DNA of 53,061 bases from JAPYWM01 sp964489015. Lineage in GTDB: Bacteria; Bacteroidota; Bacteroidia; SpSt-205. The notes under the pieces are model-generated. The model was not told the origin of the DNA and did not search any database. It worked only from the letters and a program-made list of their open reading frames with translations. The position numbers and the translations under genes are program-made. How positions within the stretch are numbered: the stretch's first letter is position 1; the number at the start of each line of letters is the position of its first letter. Location: positions 1 to 53,061 of the forward strand of contig CAZAXD010000013.1 of assembly GCA_964489015.1 (NCBI GenBank), read 5' to 3'. This document shows, piece by piece, positions 40,908 to 48,456 of the stretch.

Positions 40908-41580
40908 AATCCAATGGAACGCCTATATCAATAAACGGGCTATCGTAAAGCTTGTAAGCTCGAACCTGCAAGGGCGGCTGGGTCATGACCGCCGCTTGCA
41001 AATGGCTCTCCCATGAAAAAGTCGCTGGGAAAGGCTGAGCCATCCACCAGTCTCGCCGAATGGCATAAACGCCGGCATTGATCCAGCCTGCTGGCCGGGC
41101 TGCCTTTTCGGCGAAAGCCATCACGCGATCCTCCTCCAATACCAGCGTACCATAGCGGTCTGCAGGCTGCACATGGACCGCTGCGATCGTCACAGGCTCC
41201 CCATGGGCTTCGTGGTAAGCCATAAAGTCTGTCAAGGGCACATCCACATAAGTATCCCCATTTAGGACTATGACGTGCGCTGCCGAAAGACCCGCTATAG
41301 CCTGACCAATCGCACCACCCGTGCCCAGAGGCTGCTCCTCTTCAAAGACCCTCAACTGAAATCCCCAATGCTGATCACCCAGCCAGGCCTTCACTAAGTC
41401 TGCTCGATAGCCCAGGGCCAAAGCGACCGTCTGTACCCCTTCACGCGCTAGGTATCGACAGACGTAAGCGAGAAAGGGCTGACCCGCTACAGGTGCAAGG
41501 ACCTTGGGCAAATCCGGAACTACCGACCTTAGGCGAGTACCGAGCCCTCCCGCTAAAACGATCGCTTCTAGCTTGGCCAT
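40867..41580 (-). CDS. hddC: D-glycero-alpha-D-manno-heptose-1-phosphate guanylyltransferase-like
   Basis: 237 residues, the size of HddC. The nucleotidyltransferase signature is AIVLAGGLGTRLRSVVPDLP followed by KVLAPVAGQPFL, with VIVLNGDTYVDVPL (metal Asp) in the middle and SPFIDIGVPLDYERAQ at the end, the typical HddC/RmlA-short C-terminus. Combined with hddA and gmhB it should make GDP-D-glycero-alpha-D-manno-heptose for an S-layer or surface polysaccharide. Alone it could be another NDP-sugar pyrophosphorylase. It starts 13 bases inside hddA. Confidence 0.87.
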   Translation of the reverse strand: MAKLEAIVLAGGLGTRLRSVVPDLPKVLAPVAGQPFLAYVCRYLAREGVQTVALALGYRADLVKAWLGDQHWGFQLRVFEEEQPLGTGGAIGQAIAGLSAAHVIVLNGDTYVDVPLTDFMAYHEAHGEPVTIAAVHVQPADRYGTLVLEEDRVMAFAEKAARPAGWINAGVYAIRRDWWMAQPFPATFSWESHLQAAVMTQPPLQVRAYKLYDSPFIDIGVPLDYERAQCYLPTHFR

Positions 41581-42587
41581 GTGACGAGCCCATGCTTGAC
41601 AAAATGATACGGAAAGAAGCGTCCCTGATAAGGCTCTAAAGCCGCCATGACCTGATAACGTGTATGCCTGGGGCAGTAAAAGATCATAAAACCGCCCCCG
41701 CCAGCCCCCGAGATTTTCCCACCAGTAGCCCCCGCCTGGCGAGCTGCCTGATATATTTCTTCGATCAAAGGCGTTGAAATATGAGAAGCTAAGCGCCGCT
41801 TATGTAAAAAGCCCTCATGCAAGATATCCCCTATCTGGTCTATCTTCCCTTTGAGTAGCGCTTCTTTCATGCGAAAGGCCTCTTCTTTGAGGCGATGGGT
41901 GGCTTCGAGTGCTTCTCGATCGCCCCGTACAATATTCTGCTGCTGCTCAGAAATGATTTTAGCCGATAGGCGGCTCGTATCGGTGTAATAAAGGAGCAGA
42001 TTATGCTCAAGCTCATACAGATATTCGGCTTTGACACGAAGGGGATTCACGATGACCCGCTCATCCGCATAAAACTCCATGAAGTTGACACCGCCAAAGG
42101 TCGCTGCGTACTGGTCCTGCCGCCCGCCCGCCTGCGCTAAGTCTACCCGCTCAATCTCATAAGCGAGGCGAGCTATGTCATATTCACCTAAGGGCAACTT
42201 TAACCATTCCACGAAAGCCCCTATCACGGCGACAACAAGAGTTGAGCTAGTGCCCAGGCCCGAACCGGGCGGCACATCAACGGAAGTCACGAGCCGACAG
42301 GCTAGCGGCCGCCCAGCCAGCTTTACAAAGCGGTTATAAACCCCCCTCAGCAAAAGCAGAGGCTCCTCCAGCGGTAAAGGCCCTTCTGCGGGGAGCTCAA
42401 CACGCTTGCTATGATCCATGGACTCTAAGATTACAAGCGGCTCCGTCAACGGCTCCAAGCTGGCATGCGCATACAAGGAAATGGTCGCATTGAGCACCGC
42501 CCCGCCATACTGATCACAATATGGACTCACATCTGTGCCACCACCAGCCAAACCTATGCGCAGTGGCGCTCGACTGCGATAAATCAT
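41568..42587 (-). CDS. hddA: D-glycero-alpha-D-manno-heptose-7-phosphate kinase-like GHMP kinase
   Basis: 339 residues from ATG 42587, which overlaps the glycosyltransferase stop by four bases. GHMP kinase motifs: PLRIGLAGGGTDVSPYCDQY at the N-terminus, VPPGSGLGTSSTLVVAVIGA (the ATP-binding GLGSS loop), and GGKISGAGGGGFMIFY at the C-terminus. This set is characteristic of HddA, which phosphorylates heptose-7-phosphate at C1. CAACTTTG with CGTT precedes the ATG, a one-mismatch leaderless-promoter pattern that may be coincidental inside coding sequence. gmhA, the isomerase that would start the pathway, is not in the window. Confidence 0.88.
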   Translation of the reverse strand: MIYRSRAPLRIGLAGGGTDVSPYCDQYGGAVLNATISLYAHASLEPLTEPLVILESMDHSKRVELPAEGPLPLEEPLLLLRGVYNRFVKLAGRPLACRLVTSVDVPPGSGLGTSSTLVVAVIGAFVEWLKLPLGEYDIARLAYEIERVDLAQAGGRQDQYAATFGGVNFMEFYADERVIVNPLRVKAEYLYELEHNLLLYYTDTSRLSAKIISEQQQNIVRGDREALEATHRLKEEAFRMKEALLKGKIDQIGDILHEGFLHKRRLASHISTPLIEEIYQAARQAGATGGKISGAGGGGFMIFYCPRHTRYQVMAALEPYQGRFFPYHFVKHGLVTWPS

Positions 42588-43738
42588 AACGCAAAGTTGA
42601 GCGTTTTTCGTAGCTCTTCGAACCAAGTCCATAAGTCCTGGGCGAGTTTTTCCCAGCTAAGGGCTTCTTTGGCCCGGACAAAGTCAGCTTGAAAGGCGGT
42701 TGGGGGACGCTGCGCTAATTCTACCAGACCACCTGCGATCGCCTCCAGCGTTGGCTCCACAATCAGCCCGCCCCCAAAGGCCTCCACCACCTCGTAAAGT
42801 CCTCCTACGCGTGTCACCAAAATAGGCCGCTCGTACTGATAAGCCCAGAAAGGATGGCCACTTTGCGTCGCCTGCTTGTAGGGCAAAATGATACCTTCCG
42901 CTGCCCGAAAGTAATATGCAAAAAGTGCTTGGGGTACAAAGCCCGGCCGAACTATGACGGTATCGGCTATATCTAGTTCAGTTATAAGCCTTCGGTAAGG
43001 CGCCTCCTCCTCATAAAACTCTCCTGCCACAAGCAAGCGCCAGTCAGAGGCTAAGGAGCGCCGCGCCAAGGCCCAAGCCCTCAAAAGCAGGTCTAGCCCC
43101 TTATAAGGTCTAATGATGCCAATAAAAAGCATGTAGCGATACGCGGGGTCTAATCCTAAACGGCTACAAGCTTCCGCACGAGCGAGTAACAGCTCTCCCA
43201 CGGGCTGGAATAGCGGGTGCTGAAAAAAGCGCACAGGTTTTGCATAAGCAGCCTGCCACTGCTGCGCAATCACATGACTGAGCGTAAAGGCCGCCTGAAT
43301 GCCCCCTACAAAGTAGGCTCGAAACAGGACATCGCCAAGCCGCTTTTCATGCGGTAGCAGGTTATGAATTAGCCCTACCTCTAAAGCCGACGGATACAGC
43401 CCCCGCACACGCCGCGCTATATAACCCGCATTTAGCCCCATGACCGGGAGCCAAAAGGGATAAATCAACACATCGGGCTGGTAAGCGGCTATCCTTTGCG
43501 CAGCCGCCGGCCAAGTAAGTGGATTAAAGGCATGTATAAGCCGCTGAGCCGGCACAGTGGGCGGCTCAGCATCGGTGTACTGATCACGCCGGAAAAGCCA
43601 GCGCGGATACTGGACAGTGTATGTAAAAAGTTTAGCTTCATGTCCGGCCTGTACAAAGCCTTGCGCTAGATAATCTGAGAAAGTGGCAATACCGCCCCGA
43701 AAAGGATGTGCAGGCCCCACGATGCCGATTCGACCCAC
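42584..43738 (-). CDS. Family 4 glycosyltransferase
   Basis: 384 residues from GTG 43738, supported by TACTTTTG four bases upstream. It has the GT-B layout: N-terminal MGRIGIVGPAHPFRGGIATF (acceptor domain), then the C-terminal NDP-sugar domain with YMLFIGIIRPYKGLDLLLRA, VIVRPGFVPQALFAYYFRAA and EGIILPYKQATQSGHPFWAY (the E-x7-E-like region). Such enzymes add sugars to lipid-linked glycans. It is the first gene of the heptose cassette, so heptosyl transfer is a reasonable guess, not shown. Confidence 0.88.
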   Translation of the reverse strand: MGRIGIVGPAHPFRGGIATFSDYLAQGFVQAGHEAKLFTYTVQYPRWLFRRDQYTDAEPPTVPAQRLIHAFNPLTWPAAAQRIAAYQPDVLIYPFWLPVMGLNAGYIARRVRGLYPSALEVGLIHNLLPHEKRLGDVLFRAYFVGGIQAAFTLSHVIAQQWQAAYAKPVRFFQHPLFQPVGELLLARAEACSRLGLDPAYRYMLFIGIIRPYKGLDLLLRAWALARRSLASDWRLLVAGEFYEEEAPYRRLITELDIADTVIVRPGFVPQALFAYYFRAAEGIILPYKQATQSGHPFWAYQYERPILVTRVGGLYEVVEAFGGGLIVEPTLEAIAGGLVELAQRPPTAFQADFVRAKEALSWEKLAQDLWTWFEELRKTLNFAL

Positions 43739-43742
43739 GGTG

Positions 43743-43750
43743 CAAAAGTA
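43743..43750 (-). promoter_or_regulatory. -7 promoter element TACTTTTG for the heptose cassette
   Basis: Exact TAnnTTTG, then CACC, then GTG at 43738. It lies five bases from the divergent tdk element. Confidence 0.68.
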
Positions 43751-43755
43751 CCTCT

Positions 43756-43763
43756 TAGCTTTG
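43756..43763 (+). promoter_or_regulatory. -7 promoter element TAGCTTTG for tdk
   Basis: Exact TAnnTTTG, then CAGT, then ATG at 43768. Confidence 0.68.
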
Positions 43764-43767
43764 CAGT

Positions 43768-44352
43768 ATGGAACCGGTAGCGGGATTAGGTGATGGTTGG
43801 ATCGAGGTCATAACAGGTGGTATGTTTTCCGGCAAAACCGAAGAGCTCCTCCGTCGTGTGCGAAGGGCCCAGCTAGCCGGGCAGCGCGTGGCGCTTTTCA
43901 AGCCTCTCATCGACCAGCGGTACCACCCCACGGCCATCGTATCTCATGACCAGACCGCTTTAGAAGCTCAGCCCGTCGAAAGCGCCCAAGCCATCTACCT
44001 CCTCAGCACCGACATACAAGTCGTAGCCATCGATGAAGCCCAATTTTTCGACCAAACGATCATTGAAATTACTAATCGCCTCGCCGATGAGGGTAAGCGT
44101 GTCATCATCGCGGGACTGGATATGGATTACCGAGGGCGTCCGTTTGGCCCCATGCCTTATCTCATGGCTATTGCCGAGTTTGTAACCAAGCTTCATGCCA
44201 TTTGTGTGCATACGGGGCAAATAGCGCATTATTCTTATCGGAAAGACGCCGATACTGGAACGATTCGCTTAGGCAGTCACGAACTCTATGAGCCTGTCTC
44301 GCGGCGCGTCTTTCGGCAATATCGAAAAGCCCTACGGGATGGACTTTTATGA
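43768..44352 (+). CDS. tdk: Thymidine kinase, type II, with most zinc ligands lost
   Basis: 194 residues, normal for type II thymidine kinases. The Walker A is ITGGMFSGKTEELLRRVRRA. VVAIDEAQFFDQTIIEI is the Walker B/DEAQF motif with the catalytic Glu, and GLDMDYRGRPFGPMPYLM the lasso-adjacent DxDFRG-like segment. It salvages thymidine to dTMP. The lasso domain normally has four zinc cysteines; here HAICVHTGQIAHYSYRK keeps one (Thr in place of the second) and YEPVSRRVF has Ser and Val where the other pair should be. Zinc binding is therefore unlikely. The atl-like gene starts 14 bases before its stop. Confidence 0.93.
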   Translation: MEPVAGLGDGWIEVITGGMFSGKTEELLRRVRRAQLAGQRVALFKPLIDQRYHPTAIVSHDQTALEAQPVESAQAIYLLSTDIQVVAIDEAQFFDQTIIEITNRLADEGKRVIIAGLDMDYRGRPFGPMPYLMAIAEFVTKLHAICVHTGQIAHYSYRKDADTGTIRLGSHELYEPVSRRVFRQYRKALRDGLL

Positions 44353-44695
44353 GCGGGTGTGGGCGGTAGTTCGGGTCGTACCGCCCGGCCGCGTGACAAC
44401 CTACGGCGCGATTGCCCGCTATTTGGGTTCGCCGCAGGCTGCTCGCCTAGTGGGCTACGCTATGAACGCTTCGCATGCCGCTACCCCACCTGTACCTGCT
44501 CACCGTGTCGTCAACCACCAAGGACTGCTTACGGGCAAGCACCATTTCGAGACGCCTACTGCCATGGCCGATCGGCTACAAGCCGAAGGCGTCCACGTTT
44601 ACAAGGACCAGGTTCAGAATTTTGAAACGGTCTTTTGGGACCCCTGTCAGATGCTCCCCCTACCTGATGTGTTTTTTAGTCAGGCTCAGCGCTGA
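44339..44695 (+). CDS. Alkyltransferase-like DNA-binding protein (MGMT family, no acceptor Cys)
   Basis: 118 residues from ATG 44339. The winged-helix MGMT DNA-binding domain is clear: RVWAVVRVVPPGRVTTYGAI, then ARYLGSPQAARLVGYAMNAS. The alkyl-acceptor motif PCHRV is replaced by VPAHRVVNHQGLLTG, with Ala at the Cys position, so it cannot accept alkyl groups. Proteins of this kind (Atl1/YbaZ) bind O6-alkylguanine and hand it to nucleotide excision repair. The start overlaps tdk by 14 bases and the 3' end overlaps the convergent pyrG by 20. Confidence 0.9.
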   Translation: MDFYERVWAVVRVVPPGRVTTYGAIARYLGSPQAARLVGYAMNASHAATPPVPAHRVVNHQGLLTGKHHFETPTAMADRLQAEGVHVYKDQVQNFETVFWDPCQMLPLPDVFFSQAQR

Positions 44696-46280
44696 GCATG
44701 GCCCGAATAAAGCCTGTAAAAAGCGGATGCGGTACCTCGACCCGACTCTGAAACTCAGGGTGAAACTGCACCCCTAAATAAAACGGATGCGTAGGCAGCT
44801 CGATAATCTCAGCCAGGTTCTTTTCAGTGTAGACGCCGCTAACGACGAGGCCCGCCTCCTCCAAGGCCGGACGGTAGGCGGGATTGAGTTCATAGCGGTG
44901 TCGATGCCGCTCGTACACCCTGTTTTTTTGGTAAAGCCGGTAAGCTAAGGTACCCTTCCGCAGGTCACAGGGATAAGCCCCCAGCCGCATCGTCCCCCCG
45001 AGTTGCACGATCTCCTGCTGCTCAGGCATCAGGCCTATGACGGGATAGGGTGTATCCGGATGCATTTCGGTGGAGTGCGCCTCGGCCCAGCCTAAGACAT
45101 GCCGAGCAAACTCCACGACCATCATTTGCATGCCTAAGCAAATGCCGAAGGTGGGGATTCGCTTTTCTCGGGCGTATCGCAGGGCTGATAGCTTGCCTTC
45201 GATGGCGCGGGAGCCAAAGCCCGGCGCCACTAGGACCCCGTCCGCACCTTTGAGGCGCCGCTCTACATTTTCGGCTGTGAGGTCTCCCGCATGAACCCAC
45301 CATAGCTCGACCCGGACGCCTTGCCAGCCAGCCGCATGCATCAGAGCCTCCACGATAGACTTGTAAGCATCCGGCAGTTCGACGTATTTGCCAATCAGGG
45401 CGACACGCACCGTCTGCTGGGCAGCTTGCATGCGTTCTACGAAGGTCTGCCATACAGATAGGTCCGGCTCGCCTCGCACCGGCAACCGAAACCGCCGAAG
45501 AACAACCTCATCAAGCTTTTCTCGCCGCAGTTGAAAAGGCACCTGATAGATGCTCGGCAGGTCCAAAGCCTGAATGACCGCGCCACGTGGCACATTCGCC
45601 AAAAGGGCGATCTTGCTCCGTAGCTCGCGTGAAAGCGGATAGCTCGTTCGACAGACCAGAATATCCGGCTGAACCCCAGCATGCTGAAGTTCACGGACCG
45701 AATGCTGCGTAGGCTTCGTCTTAAGCTCCTGCGTCGCTGTCAGATGCACAATCAGCGTCACATGCACAAAAAGGACCCGCAGCGGTCCGAGTTCGTAATG
45801 TAATTGCCGAGCCGCTTCGATATACGGCAACGACTCAATATCTCCCACAGTACCCCCTAGCTCGGTGATAATCACATCGTACGGCTCACGCTGCGCAAGC
45901 AGCGTAAAGCGCCGTTTGATTTCATCCGTGACGTGGGGGATGACTTGGACAGTCTTGCCTAAATAACCGCCTGCTCGCTCGCGCTCAATGATGTATTGAT
46001 AGATCTTGCCCGTCGTTACGTTGTGGTCTTGCGAGGTTTGGATATTTAGAAAGCGCTCATAGTGGCCAAGATCTAGGTCGGTTTCTGCCCCATCTTGCGT
46101 GACAAAGACCTCGCCATGCTCATAGGGGTTGAGCGTGCCAGGGTCTACGTTGAGGTAGGGATCAAATTTCTGAATAGTCACTCGGAGGCCCCGTGCCTGG
46201 AGGAGCTTGCCTAAGGACGCCGCGACAATCCCTTTACCTAAGGAGGAGACTACCCCGCCAGTTATGAAAACATACCGCAT
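44676..46280 (-). CDS. pyrG: CTP synthase
   Basis: 534 residues, the usual length. The N-terminal synthetase domain begins MRYVFITGGVVSSLGKGIVA, with KFDPYLNVDPGTLNPYEHGE and ELGGTVGDIESLPYIEA. The C-terminal class I glutaminase has the nucleophile Cys in TFGICLGMQMMVVEFAR, and the His/Glu of its triad in QFHPEFQSR. It makes CTP from UTP and glutamine in the cytoplasm. The gene follows the cobalamin-binding-like gene by three bases and its 3' end overlaps the alkyltransferase-like gene by 20 bases. Confidence 0.97.
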   Translation of the reverse strand: MRYVFITGGVVSSLGKGIVAASLGKLLQARGLRVTIQKFDPYLNVDPGTLNPYEHGEVFVTQDGAETDLDLGHYERFLNIQTSQDHNVTTGKIYQYIIERERAGGYLGKTVQVIPHVTDEIKRRFTLLAQREPYDVIITELGGTVGDIESLPYIEAARQLHYELGPLRVLFVHVTLIVHLTATQELKTKPTQHSVRELQHAGVQPDILVCRTSYPLSRELRSKIALLANVPRGAVIQALDLPSIYQVPFQLRREKLDEVVLRRFRLPVRGEPDLSVWQTFVERMQAAQQTVRVALIGKYVELPDAYKSIVEALMHAAGWQGVRVELWWVHAGDLTAENVERRLKGADGVLVAPGFGSRAIEGKLSALRYAREKRIPTFGICLGMQMMVVEFARHVLGWAEAHSTEMHPDTPYPVIGLMPEQQEIVQLGGTMRLGAYPCDLRKGTLAYRLYQKNRVYERHRHRYELNPAYRPALEEAGLVVSGVYTEKNLAEIIELPTHPFYLGVQFHPEFQSRVEVPHPLFTGFIRAMLSAEPD

Positions 46281-46283
46281 AGC

Positions 46284-47171
46284 CTACAGTAATGGCGTCC
46301 AGACTGTGCATAGGTGTGCATTGAAGCGGTAATGCGGGATGTGGACTAGCTCATAAAGCGCCTCGAGCGACGCGACTAAGTCGGGGCCTGGCCAAAAAAG
46401 CCCATATCGTCCTTCCATGGCATAGAGGCGCTTTTTGCGATAGGCTGTTAAGGTTTGGATCCCTGGCAGGCGGCTCCACTGGGCCAAGGCCTCCCCGGCC
46501 TCACTGAGGGTGGCAGAGGGCCGCGCCACGATAATAACGTCTGGGTCCACCGCTTGTAGCTGCTCCCAGGTGAGGATCGCCCGCTCAAAGGCTCCCTTAG
46601 AGAGTGGTAGACTTAGCTTTAGCCAGTCTCCCCATACCTCAGCCCAGCTGCCCTGATGCACCGGAAGCTGGCCCTCTACCCACAAGACCACGACCGAGAC
46701 CGAGCTCGTGATGCGCTGAGAAACGGCGTAAACCTTTTCATAACGCTGTTTCTGCTCGGCCAGGTGCTTGTTGGCGGCGGATTGCGCATCGAGTGCCTCC
46801 CCTAACTGGCCAATCACTCTTAAGTAAGCTTCCCACGTTCGGGCTTCAAACGAAACGACCTTGATAGGATAACCTACGGCTTTTTGAAAAGCAGCAACCG
46901 CTTCAGAAGCCCCCAGTTCGGTAGCTTCCTGCCACACGCTTAGGACACCATCCGGCCTGACCGCCGTTAGCGTGCCTACATCGACTAAATAGGGCCCTAG
47001 CACCCGCTCCCAAGCTTCCATAGGCCCCTCTAACGAAGCCCGCGTACAAACCGGCAGCTCCTGTACTTTCGCAGGCACTTGGCACAGATGCGAGCGTGCC
47101 ACCAGATATTTTTCACGGCCTAAAGCATGAAACCAGGCTGTCGCCGCCGGCAAGAGAGATGCCCATCGCAT
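46284..47171 (-). CDS. Cobalamin/iron-binding-protein-like (BtuF fold), no signal peptide
   Basis: 295 residues. It follows the class III periplasmic binding protein pattern of cobalamin-binding homologues: MRWASLLPAATAWFHALGRE, then LVARSHLCQVPAKVQELP, and in the second lobe QLQAVDPDVIIVARPSATL and ALAQWSRLPGIQTLTAYRKK with RLYAMEGRYGLFWPGPDLV. It starts directly at the first beta strand with no export signal, so it may be cytoplasmic. No permease or ATPase lies beside it. Start ATG 47171 is supported by TAGCTTTG four bases upstream; pyrG follows after three bases. Confidence 0.82.
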   Translation of the reverse strand: MRWASLLPAATAWFHALGREKYLVARSHLCQVPAKVQELPVCTRASLEGPMEAWERVLGPYLVDVGTLTAVRPDGVLSVWQEATELGASEAVAAFQKAVGYPIKVVSFEARTWEAYLRVIGQLGEALDAQSAANKHLAEQKQRYEKVYAVSQRITSSVSVVVLWVEGQLPVHQGSWAEVWGDWLKLSLPLSKGAFERAILTWEQLQAVDPDVIIVARPSATLSEAGEALAQWSRLPGIQTLTAYRKKRLYAMEGRYGLFWPGPDLVASLEALYELVHIPHYRFNAHLCTVWTPLL

Positions 47172-47175
47172 GCGC

Positions 47176-47183
47176 CAAAGCTA
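47176..47183 (-). promoter_or_regulatory. -7 promoter element TAGCTTTG for the cobalamin-binding-like gene and pyrG
   Basis: Exact TAnnTTTG, then GCGC, then ATG at 47171. Its TAG is the stop codon of the O-antigen ligase-like gene. Confidence 0.66.
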
Positions 47184-48383
47184 CGAACTTAGCCGACCTA
47201 GTCGCGCAAGCAAAATCCCACTGCCCCACAAAAACATCGTTAGACCCATTTGCCGCTCTAACAGCGCTTCTACCTGCATCATCAAAATCCATACTCCCAG
47301 CCACCACCACCAAAGCGCCGAGCGTTGCCACCGAAAGGCCCCTATCCAAAAAGCCAAAAACGTGCCTAAGCCTATAATGCCAAAGCCTATCGCATATTCT
47401 ACAAACTGATTGTGCGGCAAAAGGTAAAACTGCCCACCTCCCCACTCATAAGGAAGGCTAGCTTCCGCTGCGTGAACCTCATCCTGATTGTCTGCAATCC
47501 CCACACCCCACCAAGGCGACTTTCGAAAGACAAGCCAGCTCGCCTCTAGCGCTGCTAAACGCGTCCCCACCGTTAGATAATACAAATTTCCCATGCGGTA
47601 TTGCTGAATATCCCGCATGATATGTTCATACCGACTTCGAAGCGGCCCCCAGTAACGGACTAACGCTAAAAAAACGACTAGACCACTCAGCAAACCTAAT
47701 AGACCCCAGCCCCAGGCCCGACGCTTTATAGCCCAATACACCAGCCCTAGCACCAGACCGCCATATAAGCCAAGGAGCGCCGTGCGTAGCGCTAGCACGT
47801 GAATAATCAGCAGATACGCGGCGGCCACAATCCAACGCCAGTGCCCTTTACCGGGCGTAACCGGTAAAAGAAGCAGAGCAGACAAAACATGGGCAGCATA
47901 ATAAATGTGGGAGATGCCTCCCACAAAGGGTACGTATCGCCCTTGCCGCATCTCCTCTAGGGCCCACTCAAAGTTATTAAGCGCCTTGAGGGCGGTTCCT
48001 AGACCTACAACGAGTAAACCACCATGCAGTAGCCACAAAACAAGCCCCTGTACCTTCTGCGGCATCGCCCGCATAACGACGAGTGTCGCCGGCAAGAGAA
48101 GGAGTAACGGCAGCTTAATGCGAAGCTCTGTAAGCCACTGGGGTATATTTTCGGTGTAAAACCCACTCAATAGGTGAAGGCCATACAGCCCCACCAATGC
48201 CCCCAAAGGCACAGGCGCCTCGCGAAAGCTCGCCCCTAACGCTCGTCGATAGTCTCGCCCTACAAGCCCCACCCCCATCAATAACCCTACGCCTATACTC
48301 ACCAGGCTATGCGACCAACTAAGCCCTAGAGCCACTGAAGCTAGGCCTACCCCACCTAACACGACAACCCACGACCGAAGCAT
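47181..48383 (-). CDS. O-antigen ligase/polymerase-like membrane protein
   Basis: 400 residues from ATG 48383; the longer frame to 48581 runs through htrA. About ten hydrophobic membrane segments are present. In the long periplasmic region after the middle helices, RLAALEASWLVFRKSPWWGV and LLPHNQFVEYAIGFGIIGLG are typical of the Wzy_C (O-antigen ligase/polymerase) family, including the H-N-x-F/Y segment. It would join or polymerise O-antigen or a related glycan at the periplasmic face. The ligase versus polymerase role cannot be settled. Kdo and heptose genes elsewhere in the window fit such a role. Confidence 0.87.
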   Translation of the reverse strand: MLRSWVVVLGGVGLASVALGLSWSHSLVSIGVGLLMGVGLVGRDYRRALGASFREAPVPLGALVGLYGLHLLSGFYTENIPQWLTELRIKLPLLLLLPATLVVMRAMPQKVQGLVLWLLHGGLLVVGLGTALKALNNFEWALEEMRQGRYVPFVGGISHIYYAAHVLSALLLLPVTPGKGHWRWIVAAAYLLIIHVLALRTALLGLYGGLVLGLVYWAIKRRAWGWGLLGLLSGLVVFLALVRYWGPLRSRYEHIMRDIQQYRMGNLYYLTVGTRLAALEASWLVFRKSPWWGVGIADNQDEVHAAEASLPYEWGGGQFYLLPHNQFVEYAIGFGIIGLGTFLAFWIGAFRWQRSALWWWWLGVWILMMQVEALLERQMGLTMFLWGSGILLARLGRLSS

Positions 48384-48386
48384 AGG

Positions 48387-48394
48387 CAAAAGTA
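48387..48394 (-). promoter_or_regulatory. -7 promoter element TACTTTTG for the O-antigen ligase-like gene
   Basis: Exact TAnnTTTG, three bases before ATG 48383. Confidence 0.58.
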
Positions 48395-48426
48395 GCGCAT
48401 ACCCACCTGCCTCAAAAATTGTTTTG

Positions 48427-48434
48427 TAATTTTG
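48427..48434 (+). promoter_or_regulatory. -7 promoter element TAATTTTG for htrA
   Basis: Exact TAnnTTTG, 22 bases before ATG 48457, so a short leader is predicted here. Confidence 0.45.
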
Positions 48435-48456
48435 ACTAGCCCATTCGTTACTTCTT

